Source: Verrucomicrobiales bacterium
GTDB lineage: Bacteria; Verrucomicrobiota; Verrucomicrobiia; Limisphaerales; F1-80-MAGS106
Reading direction: 5' to 3'
Assembly: GCA_005805305.1 (NCBI GenBank)
Contig: SYMW01000290.1
Location: 1 to 36,215, forward strand
Length of the DNA: 36,215 nucleotides
The translations under genes were made by a program, and so were the position numbers. Under the pieces are notes generated by a model. The model did not search any database and was not told where the DNA came from. It saw only the letters and a program-made list of their open reading frames with translations. Below are positions 7,883-15,538 of the stretch, one piece after another (positions within the stretch are counted from its first letter, which is position 1; each line of letters starts with the position of its first letter).

Positions 7883-8848
7883 ATGGAATGCCCATTGCTG
7901 AGTGTCGTGATCGCGGTCCGTCCGGATCAGAAGCTGATCCACGCCGTCGACTCCGCCCGGCGGCTGGATTACCCTCCCGATCGAATGGAGATGCTGGTGG
8001 CGCGCGGACGCCAACCCTCAGCGCAGCGCAATGCCGCGATTCGACGCGCGCGCGGCGATTGGATTTATTTTTTGGATGACGATTCGATGCCTTGCCCGGG
8101 AAACGCGCGGCGTCTTTTGCCGCATGCCGACGATCATCGGATCGTCGCTGTGGGGGGGCCCAGCCTTTGTCCTCCGGACGCTTCCGCGCTCGAGCTGGCT
8201 TTCGGCGCCGTCATGGCGCATCCGTTGGCGTTCGGTCCCAGTGCCGCGCGTTACCGCGCGACTGGCGTCGTGCGCGACTCCACGGAGAAAGAGCTGATTT
8301 TGTGCAATCTGTTCATGCGTCGTGATGTCCTCCTGGCTTCCGGCGGGTTTGACGAAGCGTTGTATCCCAACGAGGAGAATGCCTTGATGGATGACCTGCT
8401 CAAGCAGGGGCGCCGGCTGATCTACGATCCTGGGTTATGGGTTTTTAGAAGGCCCCGGCCCACGTTCGCGGCGTTCACGCGGATGGTGTTCACCTATGGA
8501 CGCGGCAGGGCCGAACAAATCCGTCTTCATCCATCCATGGGTTCGATGATCAACTGCGCACCCTCGTTGTTTTGCTTGTATCTAGCGTCCCTGCCATGGC
8601 TCCCGCGTTGGGCCTGGATCGGGCTTGCGCTCTATATGCTGGGATTGATTTCAGCGCTCGGTTTAGAAAGAGCCAGGCCTGCCGATCCGGCAGCGCCCGT
8701 GCCGCCGCGAGTTGCCTGGTGGAAGACCGCGGGGCTGATTGTGATCACGCACCTGGGTTACGGCCTTGGGTTCTGGAGAGGTTTGTTCACTCGCCTGAGG
8801 CGTGTGGAGCATCCCGAAGGAGTCCCTGTAACGGTGGAAGAATTGTGA
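7883..8848 (+). CDS. Family 2 glycosyltransferase with C-terminal membrane segments
   Basis: This is a GT-A-fold glycosyltransferase. The N-terminus LLSVVIAVRPDQKLIHAVDS is the usual start of the nucleotide-sugar-binding domain. WIYFLDDDSMPCPG (about residues 54-67) supplies the acidic metal- and sugar-nucleotide-binding motif, and YPNEENALMDDLLKQGRRLIY (about 166-186) is the acceptor/catalytic region. Two hydrophobic stretches (SLFCLYLASLPWLPRWAWIGLALYML and WKTAGLIVITHLGYGLGFW) should anchor it in the inner membrane. It starts 12 bp after the sulfatase stop, and its TGA overlaps the GTG start of the flippase gene. Together these suggest cell-surface polysaccharide or glycolipid assembly. 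Donor and acceptor cannot be told from the sequence. Confidence 0.88.
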   Translation: MECPLLSVVIAVRPDQKLIHAVDSARRLDYPPDRMEMLVARGRQPSAQRNAAIRRARGDWIYFLDDDSMPCPGNARRLLPHADDHRIVAVGGPSLCPPDASALELAFGAVMAHPLAFGPSAARYRATGVVRDSTEKELILCNLFMRRDVLLASGGFDEALYPNEENALMDDLLKQGRRLIYDPGLWVFRRPRPTFAAFTRMVFTYGRGRAEQIRLHPSMGSMINCAPSLFCLYLASLPWLPRWAWIGLALYMLGLISALGLERARPADPAAPVPPRVAWWKTAGLIVITHLGYGLGFWRGLFTRLRRVEHPEGVPVTVEEL

Positions 8849-10164
8849 CTCGATCTTCAGCATCGTTCTTCAGGCAGAGCAGTTGGATGTTGATGGCCTC
8901 CACCGCGGGAGGAGTTTTCATGTTCGCCGTGCACGCCTTCGCGCCTGGGATGGGGAAAGCCGAGTATGGATTGTTTGGGACTTTGTTGCAGGCATTGAAT
9001 CTGATGATGATTCCCGCGTTGGGACTGCAAACGGTGTTCGCCCAACAAACCGCGGCGGCGGTGAGTGATTCCCAGCGGCGGCAACTCGTGGCCACGGCGA
9101 GGATGATTCTTGGCGGCACCGCATGCCTCTGGCTGTTCATGGCTGCGGTGACGGTGGCGTCCAGAGAGTGGCTGATCGCCACGTTCAGCATCTCCAACCC
9201 CGGGGCGCTTTGGGTCACTGTCATCTTTGGCCTGCCCCAGTTGTGGCTCCCCGTGTTCCTGGGAATGCTTCAAGGACGACAGGATTTTTTGGCAATGGGC
9301 TGGATCGGCATCGTGAACGGTTTGACGCGCCTGGTTGGGGTTGGTTTTCTCGTTCTTGTATTGCAGGGGAAAGCGGCCGCCGGAATGCTCGGAGCGCTCG
9401 CGGGCCACACCCTGGCTTTGGGAATAGCCGCCTGGCGCTCGCGGGAATTCCTGAGAGGCCCCGCCGAACGGTTCGATTTGAAAGGCTGGCTGAGCCGTGT
9501 GGCACCGTTGACCCTGGGGCTAGGCGTCGGGCAGTTCATGCTGTCGGCGGACATGATCGTTGTGCGTGCCGTGTTCGAGCCCGCCGCAACTGGCGTTTAC
9601 GGGTGGTCCGGGATGATAGGCCGCGGTTTGGTCATGTTCACCGCGCCTCTGGTCTGGGTCATGTTCCCCAAAGTGGTGGCCAGCAAAGCGAGGTCGGAAA
9701 AGACCAATGTGCTCAACCAAGCTTTGGCGGCCACCGGCGTGTTAGCTGGGCTCGTGGCGACGGCGGTCACGATCGCGTGCCGGATGGGATCGCGGTTCGT
9801 CGAAAGTCTGGCGGCAGGATCCCCGATTGTGGATGTGCCCAGGGAGTTCGCCTTAAAACTCCTCGCGCAGCGCGCCTCCATCATGGAGGTGAGCGGACTG
9901 GTTCCTCGATTTGTTTGGTGCATGCTGCCGCTCACCCTCGCGGTGGTGCTCATCAACCATCTCCTGGCTGAAGGGCGCTACCGCGCGGTTCCCTGGCTGG
10001 CGGTTACCGCGGCGGCTTACGCCGCGGCCTTGACGGTGTGGAACGAAACCTTTGAGCAAGTCATCGCCACTCTCGGGGTCTTCAGCGTCGCGTTGCTTGC
10101 GGTGGCCGCGGGTTTCTCGAGGAATTCAACGCGGGCCAGCTTGATCCACAATCGGAATTCCTAA
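8845..10164 (+). CDS. Polysaccharide flippase-like multi-span membrane protein (MOP/Wzx superfamily)
   Basis: The product is highly hydrophobic, about 439 residues with roughly 12 predicted membrane segments, and resembles oligosaccharide flippases or polysaccharide biosynthesis proteins of the MOP superfamily. These move lipid-linked glycans across the inner membrane. Visible features are the N-terminal FFRQSSWMLMASTAGGVFMF, the short arginine-rich loop RQDFLAMGWIGIVNGLTRL, and repeated small-residue helices. The ORF track opens at 8572 inside the glycosyltransferase, which is not credible; GTG 8845, overlapping that gene's stop as GTGA, fits translational coupling, and ATG 8887 is the next choice. 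The 3' end overlaps the convergent Nudix gene by 39 bp. No conserved catalytic residues are expected in this family, so the call rests on topology and context. Confidence 0.82.
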   Translation: MTRSSASFFRQSSWMLMASTAGGVFMFAVHAFAPGMGKAEYGLFGTLLQALNLMMIPALGLQTVFAQQTAAAVSDSQRRQLVATARMILGGTACLWLFMAAVTVASREWLIATFSISNPGALWVTVIFGLPQLWLPVFLGMLQGRQDFLAMGWIGIVNGLTRLVGVGFLVLVLQGKAAAGMLGALAGHTLALGIAAWRSREFLRGPAERFDLKGWLSRVAPLTLGLGVGQFMLSADMIVVRAVFEPAATGVYGWSGMIGRGLVMFTAPLVWVMFPKVVASKARSEKTNVLNQALAATGVLAGLVATAVTIACRMGSRFVESLAAGSPIVDVPREFALKLLAQRASIMEVSGLVPRFVWCMLPLTLAVVLINHLLAEGRYRAVPWLAVTAAAYAAALTVWNETFEQVIATLGVFSVALLAVAAGFSRNSTRASLIHNRNS

Positions 10165-10779
10165 TGCCGCCGCTTTGGCAAGCAGGGTGTTCAAGTGCTC
10201 CAAACACAAACGCGACCACGTTTCGTAAACGGAAAGATCCTCGAGAGCTTTCGACATGGGAATGAACTCGGGCGCGACGATGCCGCCGCGCTTGCCAACG
10301 AGTGTTTCATGATCGACCCCCAGCACATGGACGACCCCAAAATGCACCTCGCCAACCTCCGTGCTGTCGTCATTGATGACCGCCACAGCTGCGTCTTTGA
10401 CTCCCTCCAGACCCACTTCCTCCATCAATTCCCGACGCATCCCGTCTTGGTAGCCTTGCCTGGTTGAGAAAAGCCCGTGGTCTTCCTCGGAGATGTGTCC
10501 CCCGATGCCCACGGAGTAAAGACCATGCAGCCGGGTTTCTCCTCCGCCTTTCCCTCGGCGATATCTCAAGATCTTGTTTCCGCTGACGATCAGAACGTAC
10601 GGAATGAGCTGTTTGAACCGCTTGTCTTTTTCGGCGTCGTTTCGGTTTAGATAACAGATCCGCGCGGGTTCCGTCACCACAGGCAGGTAACGCCCGATAT
10701 CCAGGCTGAGGCCCTGGAACACTCCCAATTCCTCGAGCAACTGCCGCTTAAAACAAAGCACTCGTTCTTCTGTGGCCAT
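10126..10779 (-). CDS. Nudix-hydrolase-like phosphoesterase
   Basis: The protein has about 217 residues. A recognisable Nudix box, GGHISEEDHGLFSTRQGYQD then GMRRELMEEVGLE (about residues 93-125), has the REL..EEVG core that binds Mg2+ in enzymes that hydrolyse nucleoside-diphosphate-linked substrates; the segment before the REL..EEVG helix is longer than in the canonical box. YVLIVSGNKILRYRRGKGGGE precedes it, as in Nudix domains, and VVHVLGVDH follows. The C-terminal ETWSRLCLEHLNTLL may be an added helix. The substrate cannot be told. It is transcribed against the flippase gene and the two 3' ends overlap by 39 bp. The region upstream of its start (10780-11031) is a divergent intergenic space shared with the EamA-like gene. 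Confidence 0.8.
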   Translation of the reverse strand: MATEERVLCFKRQLLEELGVFQGLSLDIGRYLPVVTEPARICYLNRNDAEKDKRFKQLIPYVLIVSGNKILRYRRGKGGGETRLHGLYSVGIGGHISEEDHGLFSTRQGYQDGMRRELMEEVGLEGVKDAAVAVINDDSTEVGEVHFGVVHVLGVDHETLVGKRGGIVAPEFIPMSKALEDLSVYETWSRLCLEHLNTLLAKAAALGIPIVDQAGPR

Positions 10780-11031
10780 GCGTTGATTCTTTCTTCCATG
10801 CCGTCCCTTCCATCGTGCGCGGTTTCCATGAGTTTGCCAGCAAAAGCTGACGCTTCTTGAATGAACAAGGGGATTCGGACTTCAGCCGGCCGAGGGCATC
10901 CCCGGCCGGGAATGCAGTGGAGGGCGCCCTCAATAGTCGGGCGCCTGGCAACGCCAGTGGAAGCCCAGGCGACGATTGGTTTTCGGTTTCCGTTTGCGGA
11001 GCTCGGTGGTTGGCATTAAAACTGGCGGCGC
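10780..11031. other. Divergent intergenic region, no gene seen
   Basis: About 250 bp separate the minus-strand Nudix gene from the plus-strand EamA-like gene. Overlapping ORFs cross it but none looks protein-like. It should hold promoters for both sides, though I see no convincing -35/-10 pair and no strong hairpin. Confidence 0.4.
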
Positions 11032-11604
11032 ATGACAACACCGCAACCAAACCAACCCGGCCTCGCTTGGCTGGCGTATGCTCTCTTGACCGTCTTCTCG
11101 TGGGGTGTGTATGGCATTTTTCTGCACACGGGGCAGCTCGCGATGAAGGACCCTGTGAACGGACGTTACAAAGCCTTCTTGCTGGTGGGTGTGGCCTATT
11201 TTCTCACGGCGGTGCTGGCGCCTTTGGGGATGTTGATCGTCAAGGGGGCAACCTGGAGTTTCCCCGCGAAAGGGCTTTGGTGGTCCCTGATAGCAGGGGT
11301 CGTCGGCGCTGTGGGCGCTTTTGGGGTCTTGCTTGCCTTCGGGGCAAAGGGGACCCCAGCGGTGGTGATGTCCATCGTGTTTGCCGGAGCGCCCGTGGTG
11401 AATGCGCTGTATTCCATCATGGCGCATCCGCCGGAAGGCGGGTGGGCCGTGGTCAAGTGGCAGTTTTATTTGGGAATCGCCCTCGCCGCGGCGGGAGGCT
11501 GTTTGGTGACATTTTACAAGCCGAACCCGCCCGCTCCGAAAATGGCGTCCGGAGTCAAAGCTCCCTCCGCTCCGCCAGGCCCCATCGAATCGAAAAATCA
11601 GTAA
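11032..11604 (+). CDS. Small EamA/DMT-like multi-span membrane protein
   Basis: The product has 190 residues and about five membrane segments: WLAYALLTVFSWGVYGIFLH, AFLLVGVAYFLTAVLAPLGML, GLWWSLIAGVVGAVGAFGVLL, PAVVMSIVFAGAPVVNALYSIM and FYLGIALAAAGGCLVTFY. The SWGVYGIFLHTGQ opening and the small-residue helices resemble one half of a drug/metabolite-transporter or sugar-transporter-like protein, so a dimer would be needed for transport. The tail is Pro-rich and cytoplasmic. The next gene, an AMP-binding ligase, starts 12 bp after the stop, which suggests one operon and perhaps uptake or export of the ligase's substrate. Substrate and direction are unknown. Confidence 0.75.
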   Translation: MTTPQPNQPGLAWLAYALLTVFSWGVYGIFLHTGQLAMKDPVNGRYKAFLLVGVAYFLTAVLAPLGMLIVKGATWSFPAKGLWWSLIAGVVGAVGAFGVLLAFGAKGTPAVVMSIVFAGAPVVNALYSIMAHPPEGGWAVVKWQFYLGIALAAAGGCLVTFYKPNPPAPKMASGVKAPSAPPGPIESKNQ

Positions 11605-11616
11605 GCTGCCGGTGTT

Positions 11617-12942
11617 GTGCTGTTCCCTTCCAAGGCTGAGATCCAGGCGCGCCAGACGGATCGCTTGAGACGGCTTCTCCGAGAATTGAAGGATCGAAAT
11701 CGCTTTTACTCCGAGCGCCTTCTTCGATCCGGGCTCGAGGCGGGCACCGTCACGCGAGATTTGTTCACCGAACGGTTCCCACTCTGTTCGAAAGCCGATT
11801 TCGCGGCCGATCAAGAGGCGGCTCCTCCGTTTGGAACGAACCTGACCCATCCCTTGGAGGCCTACTCCAGATGCCACCAAACAAGCGGGACTTCGGGGCG
11901 CCCCATTCGATGGCTGGACACGCCCGAAAGCTGGAGCGCGATGGTGGACCAATGGAGCGAAGTGTTTCGTGCGGCAGGTGTGGGAAAAGGGGATCGGGTT
12001 TACTGCGCTTTTTCCTTCGGGCCATTTCTCGGGTTTTGGCTGGCATTCGAGGCGGCTGGGAGAGTGGGCTGCCTCAGTTTGCCCGGTGGTGGGCTTGGAA
12101 GCGCCGCCCGGGTTCGCTCCATCTTGGAATTCGGCGCCACGGTGCTGTGCGCGACGCCGACGTATGCCCTCCGCCTGGGGGATGTGGCCGCGGCGGAAGG
12201 CTTGGATCTAACCGCATCGCGAGTGCGCCTGATCGTGGTGGCGGGGGAAACCGGAGGAAGCCTTCCCGCGATCCGAGAGCGGATTCGCTGTCTGTGGCCC
12301 GGCGCCCGGGTCTTTGATCATCACGGGATGACGGAGGTTGGTCCGGTCACTTACGAATGCCCAAAGCACCCGGGGCTTTTGCACGTGATGGAGGATGACT
12401 TCCTCGCCGAGATTTTGGATCCCGTCACGCAAGCCCCGGCGCCTGCCGGCCAGACCGGAGAATTGGTGCTGACCACGCTGAGTCGCAACGCCTCACCCGC
12501 CTTGCGATACAGGACGGGTGACCTCGTTCGGGCCCGCTCATTTTCCGGCGGCACGGGCGCGGGTCAGGTGTCGGCGGATGGAGTCTGTGATTGCGGTCGC
12601 AGCCAGCTCGGGTTGGAAGGAGGCATCCTGGGTCGATGCGACGACATGGTCGTCGTGCGGGGGGTGAACGTCTATCCCTCCGCTGTCGAAGCGTTGATTC
12701 GAGTTGAGGCCGAGGTGGCGGAGTATCGAGTCCGGTTCGAGGAACGCCAATCGATGTTGGAAATGGAAATAGACTTGGAACCTACCCCGGGCTGCGCCGA
12801 TTTGGCGGCACTGGTGAGTCGCGTGGCGGAGCGGTTGCGCGACCACCTGGCATTGCGCGTTTCCATTCGAACCGTCCCTCCTGGCGAGTTGCCGCGTTTC
12901 GAGATGAAAGCGCGCCGGTGGTTGAAACCCGTGGCGCATTGA
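11617..12942 (+). CDS. AMP-dependent ligase, phenylacetate-CoA ligase (PaaK)-like
   Basis: This is an adenylate-forming enzyme of the PaaK type, about 441 residues, which is the usual length. YSRCHQTSGTSGRPIRWLDT (about residues 87-106) is the Ser/Thr/Gly-rich ATP-binding loop. FDHHGMTEVGPVTYEC (about 231-246), RYRTGDLVRA and GRCDDMVVVRGVNVYPSAVE (about 337-356) are the A8-A10-like motifs that finish the adenylation site. The C-terminal lid domain is present (RLRDHLALRVSIRTVPPGELPRFEMKARRW). It would activate an aryl or other carboxylic acid to an acyl-AMP and then a thioester. The start is a GTG; no better ATG exists in frame before the conserved part. No thiolase, oxygenase or carrier protein lies beside it, so the acid is unknown. 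Confidence 0.85.
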   Translation: MLFPSKAEIQARQTDRLRRLLRELKDRNRFYSERLLRSGLEAGTVTRDLFTERFPLCSKADFAADQEAAPPFGTNLTHPLEAYSRCHQTSGTSGRPIRWLDTPESWSAMVDQWSEVFRAAGVGKGDRVYCAFSFGPFLGFWLAFEAAGRVGCLSLPGGGLGSAARVRSILEFGATVLCATPTYALRLGDVAAAEGLDLTASRVRLIVVAGETGGSLPAIRERIRCLWPGARVFDHHGMTEVGPVTYECPKHPGLLHVMEDDFLAEILDPVTQAPAPAGQTGELVLTTLSRNASPALRYRTGDLVRARSFSGGTGAGQVSADGVCDCGRSQLGLEGGILGRCDDMVVVRGVNVYPSAVEALIRVEAEVAEYRVRFEERQSMLEMEIDLEPTPGCADLAALVSRVAERLRDHLALRVSIRTVPPGELPRFEMKARRWLKPVAH

Positions 12943-13068
12943 AATTCTCTGGCGTCCCCGTCCCGTTAAGCCGTGACCATGCAAGACGCTTCCCTCGCCA
13001 AGCCGTGTGAGCTCGCTCAATTGGCTGGCGAATTCAAGTTCGACTCTTTACAACTCACCCCCTGTTGA

Positions 13069-14268
13069 ATGAAAAAGCCTTCACTCGTCATCATCTTTTT
13101 GACTGTCTTCATCGATTTGATTGGGTTTGGCATCGTGTTGCCGTTGCTGCCCATGTACAGCACGCGGTTCGGAGCGGAGGGCTTTTGGATTGGCTGCATC
13201 ATCGCTTCGTTTTCGATCATGCAATTCATCTTCGCGCCTTGGTGGGGGCGATTGTCCGACCGCATCGGCAGACGTCCCGTCTTGCTGATTAGCAACGCCG
13301 GTTCGGCGTGTTCCTACGCCATTTTCGCGCTGGCGGCACGCTACAGCGGTGACACAGGACTTCTGTTGCTGATTCTTTCCCGAGTTTTCGCCGGGATTTG
13401 CGGCGCCAACTTATCCGTCGCGTCCGCTTACATCGCTGATATCACTCCCGTTGAAACGAGGTCAAAAAGCATGGGCTTGATCGGCATGGCTTTCGGTTTG
13501 GGATTTATCCTCGGGCCCGTGCTTGGTGCTTTGAGCGCGGGCTGGTTCGGGCTCTCCGGCCCGGGATGGGTCGCGGCGGGATTTTGCTTGTTCAACTTTT
13601 TGCTTGGCTGTGTCATTTTGGTTGAGAGCCGCAAGCCAGGCTCGGAGCAAGCGCCGAAGCGGCCGCGCGCCAAACAGTGGCTGCACACCTTGGCCAAACC
13701 GAAGGTCGGGTTCTTGATAGGCGTCTACTTCCTGGCGACGTTCTGTTTCACTTGCTTTGAGAGCACGTTCAGCCTGTTCTTGGAGAAAAGCCCCTATTTC
13801 GGGTATTCGGAAAAACATGTGGGCTACCTTTTCGCCTATTGCGGCATTGTGTCGGCGCTGGTCCAAGGGGGCGGAGTCGGGCGGCTCATCAAGCGATTTG
13901 GCGAGCCGAAACTGATAGCCTGGAGCTTGGTCGTCGTCGCTGTGAGCCTGGGCATGCTGCCTTTCATGACCAGCCTCGGCGGATTGCTGCTGGGCCTTGG
14001 ATTGTTCGCCGCAGGTTCCGGGATCAACCGGCCACCCACTTTTGGGCTGATCTCGATCAGCAGTTCGGCTTCGGAGCAGGGCGAGGCTTTGGGGGTGGCT
14101 CAAAGCGCGGGCAGCTTGGCCCGGATCATCGGACCATTGTTCGCCACTTCGTTCTACAAAATAAAACCCGCAGCGCCCTACATTGCGTGCGCCATCATCG
14201 CCTTCATCGCCGGCTGCATTGCGTGGAGATACCTCTGCAAACCCTCCGCATCGAATCAATCGCCGTAA
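13069..14268 (+). CDS. MFS transporter, TetA/multidrug-exporter-like (DHA1 type)
   Basis: The protein has 399 residues and about 12 membrane segments. It opens LVIIFLTVFIDLIGFGIVLP, the usual first helix of TetA-like drug/H+ antiporters. Motif A between helices 2 and 3 is WWGRLSDRIGRRPVLL (about residues 59-74), and a motif C-like GMAFGLGFILGPVLGALSAGW (about 141-161) marks the antiporter class. The central loop is short (RKPGSEQAPKRPRAKQW). It should export a small hydrophobic or cationic compound using the proton gradient. A 126-bp gap separates it from the AMP ligase, so it may have its own promoter. Its last codons overlap the convergent galE stop by 13 bp. Substrate cannot be assigned from sequence. 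Confidence 0.9.
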   Translation: MKKPSLVIIFLTVFIDLIGFGIVLPLLPMYSTRFGAEGFWIGCIIASFSIMQFIFAPWWGRLSDRIGRRPVLLISNAGSACSYAIFALAARYSGDTGLLLLILSRVFAGICGANLSVASAYIADITPVETRSKSMGLIGMAFGLGFILGPVLGALSAGWFGLSGPGWVAAGFCLFNFLLGCVILVESRKPGSEQAPKRPRAKQWLHTLAKPKVGFLIGVYFLATFCFTCFESTFSLFLEKSPYFGYSEKHVGYLFAYCGIVSALVQGGGVGRLIKRFGEPKLIAWSLVVVAVSLGMLPFMTSLGGLLLGLGLFAAGSGINRPPTFGLISISSSASEQGEALGVAQSAGSLARIIGPLFATSFYKIKPAAPYIACAIIAFIAGCIAWRYLCKPSASNQSP

Positions 14269-15227
14269 CCCCGTGGATGGGTCGAGTGCCATTTCCACGC
14301 CGAGGCGACGATGTCCTCGATCCTAGGGTGGCGTGGCCGCCACCCGAACGCCTCCCGCGCCTTGGCGGCACTCGCGACCAGGCGCGGAGGGTCTCCAGGA
14401 CGCCGAGGTTTTTCGACCGTCGAGATGTCTTTTCCCGAGACGTCGCGGCACACTTGGATGACGTCCTTCACGGAATAGCCTTCGCCATTGCCCAGGTTGA
14501 AAAAGCCACAAGGGCCGTGGCTCATCGCGAGGATGTGGGCTTGCGCAAGATCCAGCACGTGGATGTAATCCCGGATGCAGGTGCCGTCCGGAGTGGGGTA
14601 GTCCGTTCCATACAATTCGACATGAGAAGCCTGCCCTAGAGCCACGCGAAGCACGTTAGGTATCAAATGGGTTTCAATCCGATGATCCTCGCCGCGGGTC
14701 GGCGTGGCGCCGGCAGCGTTGAAGTACCTAAACGCGACGTATTCCAAGCCGTGAATTTCGTGATACCACGGGAGCATTGATTCGAAAAGGAGCTTGGATT
14801 GGCCGTAGGGATTGATGGGATGCTGGGGTAAATCTTCGGTCATGGGAATTCGGTCGGGCGGACCGTAGGTCGCGCACGTGGAGCTGAACACGAATCTGCG
14901 GACTTTGTTCGAGACGGCCGCCTCGATCAGATTCAGACCATTGGCCACGTTGTTTCGGAAGTATTTTGTGGGGTTGGTCATGGACTCCCCGACGAGGGCG
15001 CTGGCGGCGAAATGCAGCACCACTTCAGATTCGGAGCCGCGAACAGCTTTGTTAAGGCCCTCCGCATCCGAGAGATCGCCTAGCACCAGAGCCGCTCTTT
15101 CATCCACGGCGGCACGGTGCCCTTCGCTCAGGTTGTCAAAGACCGTAACCCGATGGCCTTCGTCCAACAGAGCTTCCACGCATGCCGATCCAATGTACCC
15201 CGCGCCGCCCGCCACGAAAACGTTCAT
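14256..15227 (-). CDS. galE: UDP-glucose 4-epimerase
   Basis: This extended short-chain dehydrogenase/reductase interconverts UDP-glucose and UDP-galactose (Leloir pathway and nucleotide-sugar supply for glycans) in the cytoplasm. The NAD-binding VFVAGGAGYIGSACVEALLD is at residues 3-22, FDNLSEGHR follows beta 2, and LHFAASALVGESM is the conserved middle motif. FSSTCATYG supplies the catalytic Ser/Thr, and NPYGQSKLLFE (about residues 140-150) holds the YxxxK pair. The sequence also has FRYFNAAGATP and DGTCIRDYIHVLDLAQAH, typical of GalE. Length (323) is normal. Its start codon is only 12 bp from the edge of repeat copy C, so its leader and promoter must involve that element or lie beyond it. 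It converges with the MFS gene. Confidence 0.95.
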   Translation of the reverse strand: MNVFVAGGAGYIGSACVEALLDEGHRVTVFDNLSEGHRAAVDERAALVLGDLSDAEGLNKAVRGSESEVVLHFAASALVGESMTNPTKYFRNNVANGLNLIEAAVSNKVRRFVFSSTCATYGPPDRIPMTEDLPQHPINPYGQSKLLFESMLPWYHEIHGLEYVAFRYFNAAGATPTRGEDHRIETHLIPNVLRVALGQASHVELYGTDYPTPDGTCIRDYIHVLDLAQAHILAMSHGPCGFFNLGNGEGYSVKDVIQVCRDVSGKDISTVEKPRRPGDPPRLVASAAKAREAFGWRPRHPRIEDIVASAWKWHSTHPRGYGD

Positions 15228-15239
15228 GGATCGATTCTA

Positions 15240-15400
15240 CCTAAAAACGGAAGTTGCCCAAGGCGAATCTTCGCAAAATCTTGGCGATCAAGTTTTCCGA
15301 ATCACCCACTAGATTCCCAAGGGATATGCCTCCCCATTCGTCAAGCCTTTATCAAGCAGGCTTCCGGTAATGGCCACGATGTTCAACTGCCGTTTTGAGG
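15240..15400 (-). repeat. Dispersed TIR repeat, copy C
   Basis: The reverse complement aligns along its full length with copies A and B (starts CCTCAAAACGGCAGTTGAAC, ends GGGCAACTTCCGTTTTTAGG). Terminal inverted repeats are clear at this copy: the plus strand begins CCTAAAAACGGAAGTTGCCC and ends GTTCAACTGCCGTTTTGAGG. It reads in the same direction as galE and ends 12 bp before the galE start codon. No conserved coding frame or transposase is inside. Confidence 0.85.
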
Positions 15401-15471
15401 GTCTGCCTTTTGGTCGTCCGGGCGGACAAACCGAAACTCCGGGCGGCGCTTGGGGCAAATTGGGAATCGGG

Positions 15472-15488
15472 AAAACCGGCCGCGCCGG
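15472..15488 (-). terminator. Possible rho-independent terminator after the heme c/HEAT gene
   Basis: On the minus strand a CCGGC-GCG-GCCGG hairpin is followed by TTTTCCC. The stem is short and the U-run only four long, so this is tentative. It lies about 50 bp past the stop of the heme c/HEAT gene, where a terminator is expected. Confidence 0.35.
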
Positions 15489-15538
15489 CATTCAGAATTA
15501 GATGAGGAGTTCGAAGCGCGCACTTTGCCTTCGATCCT

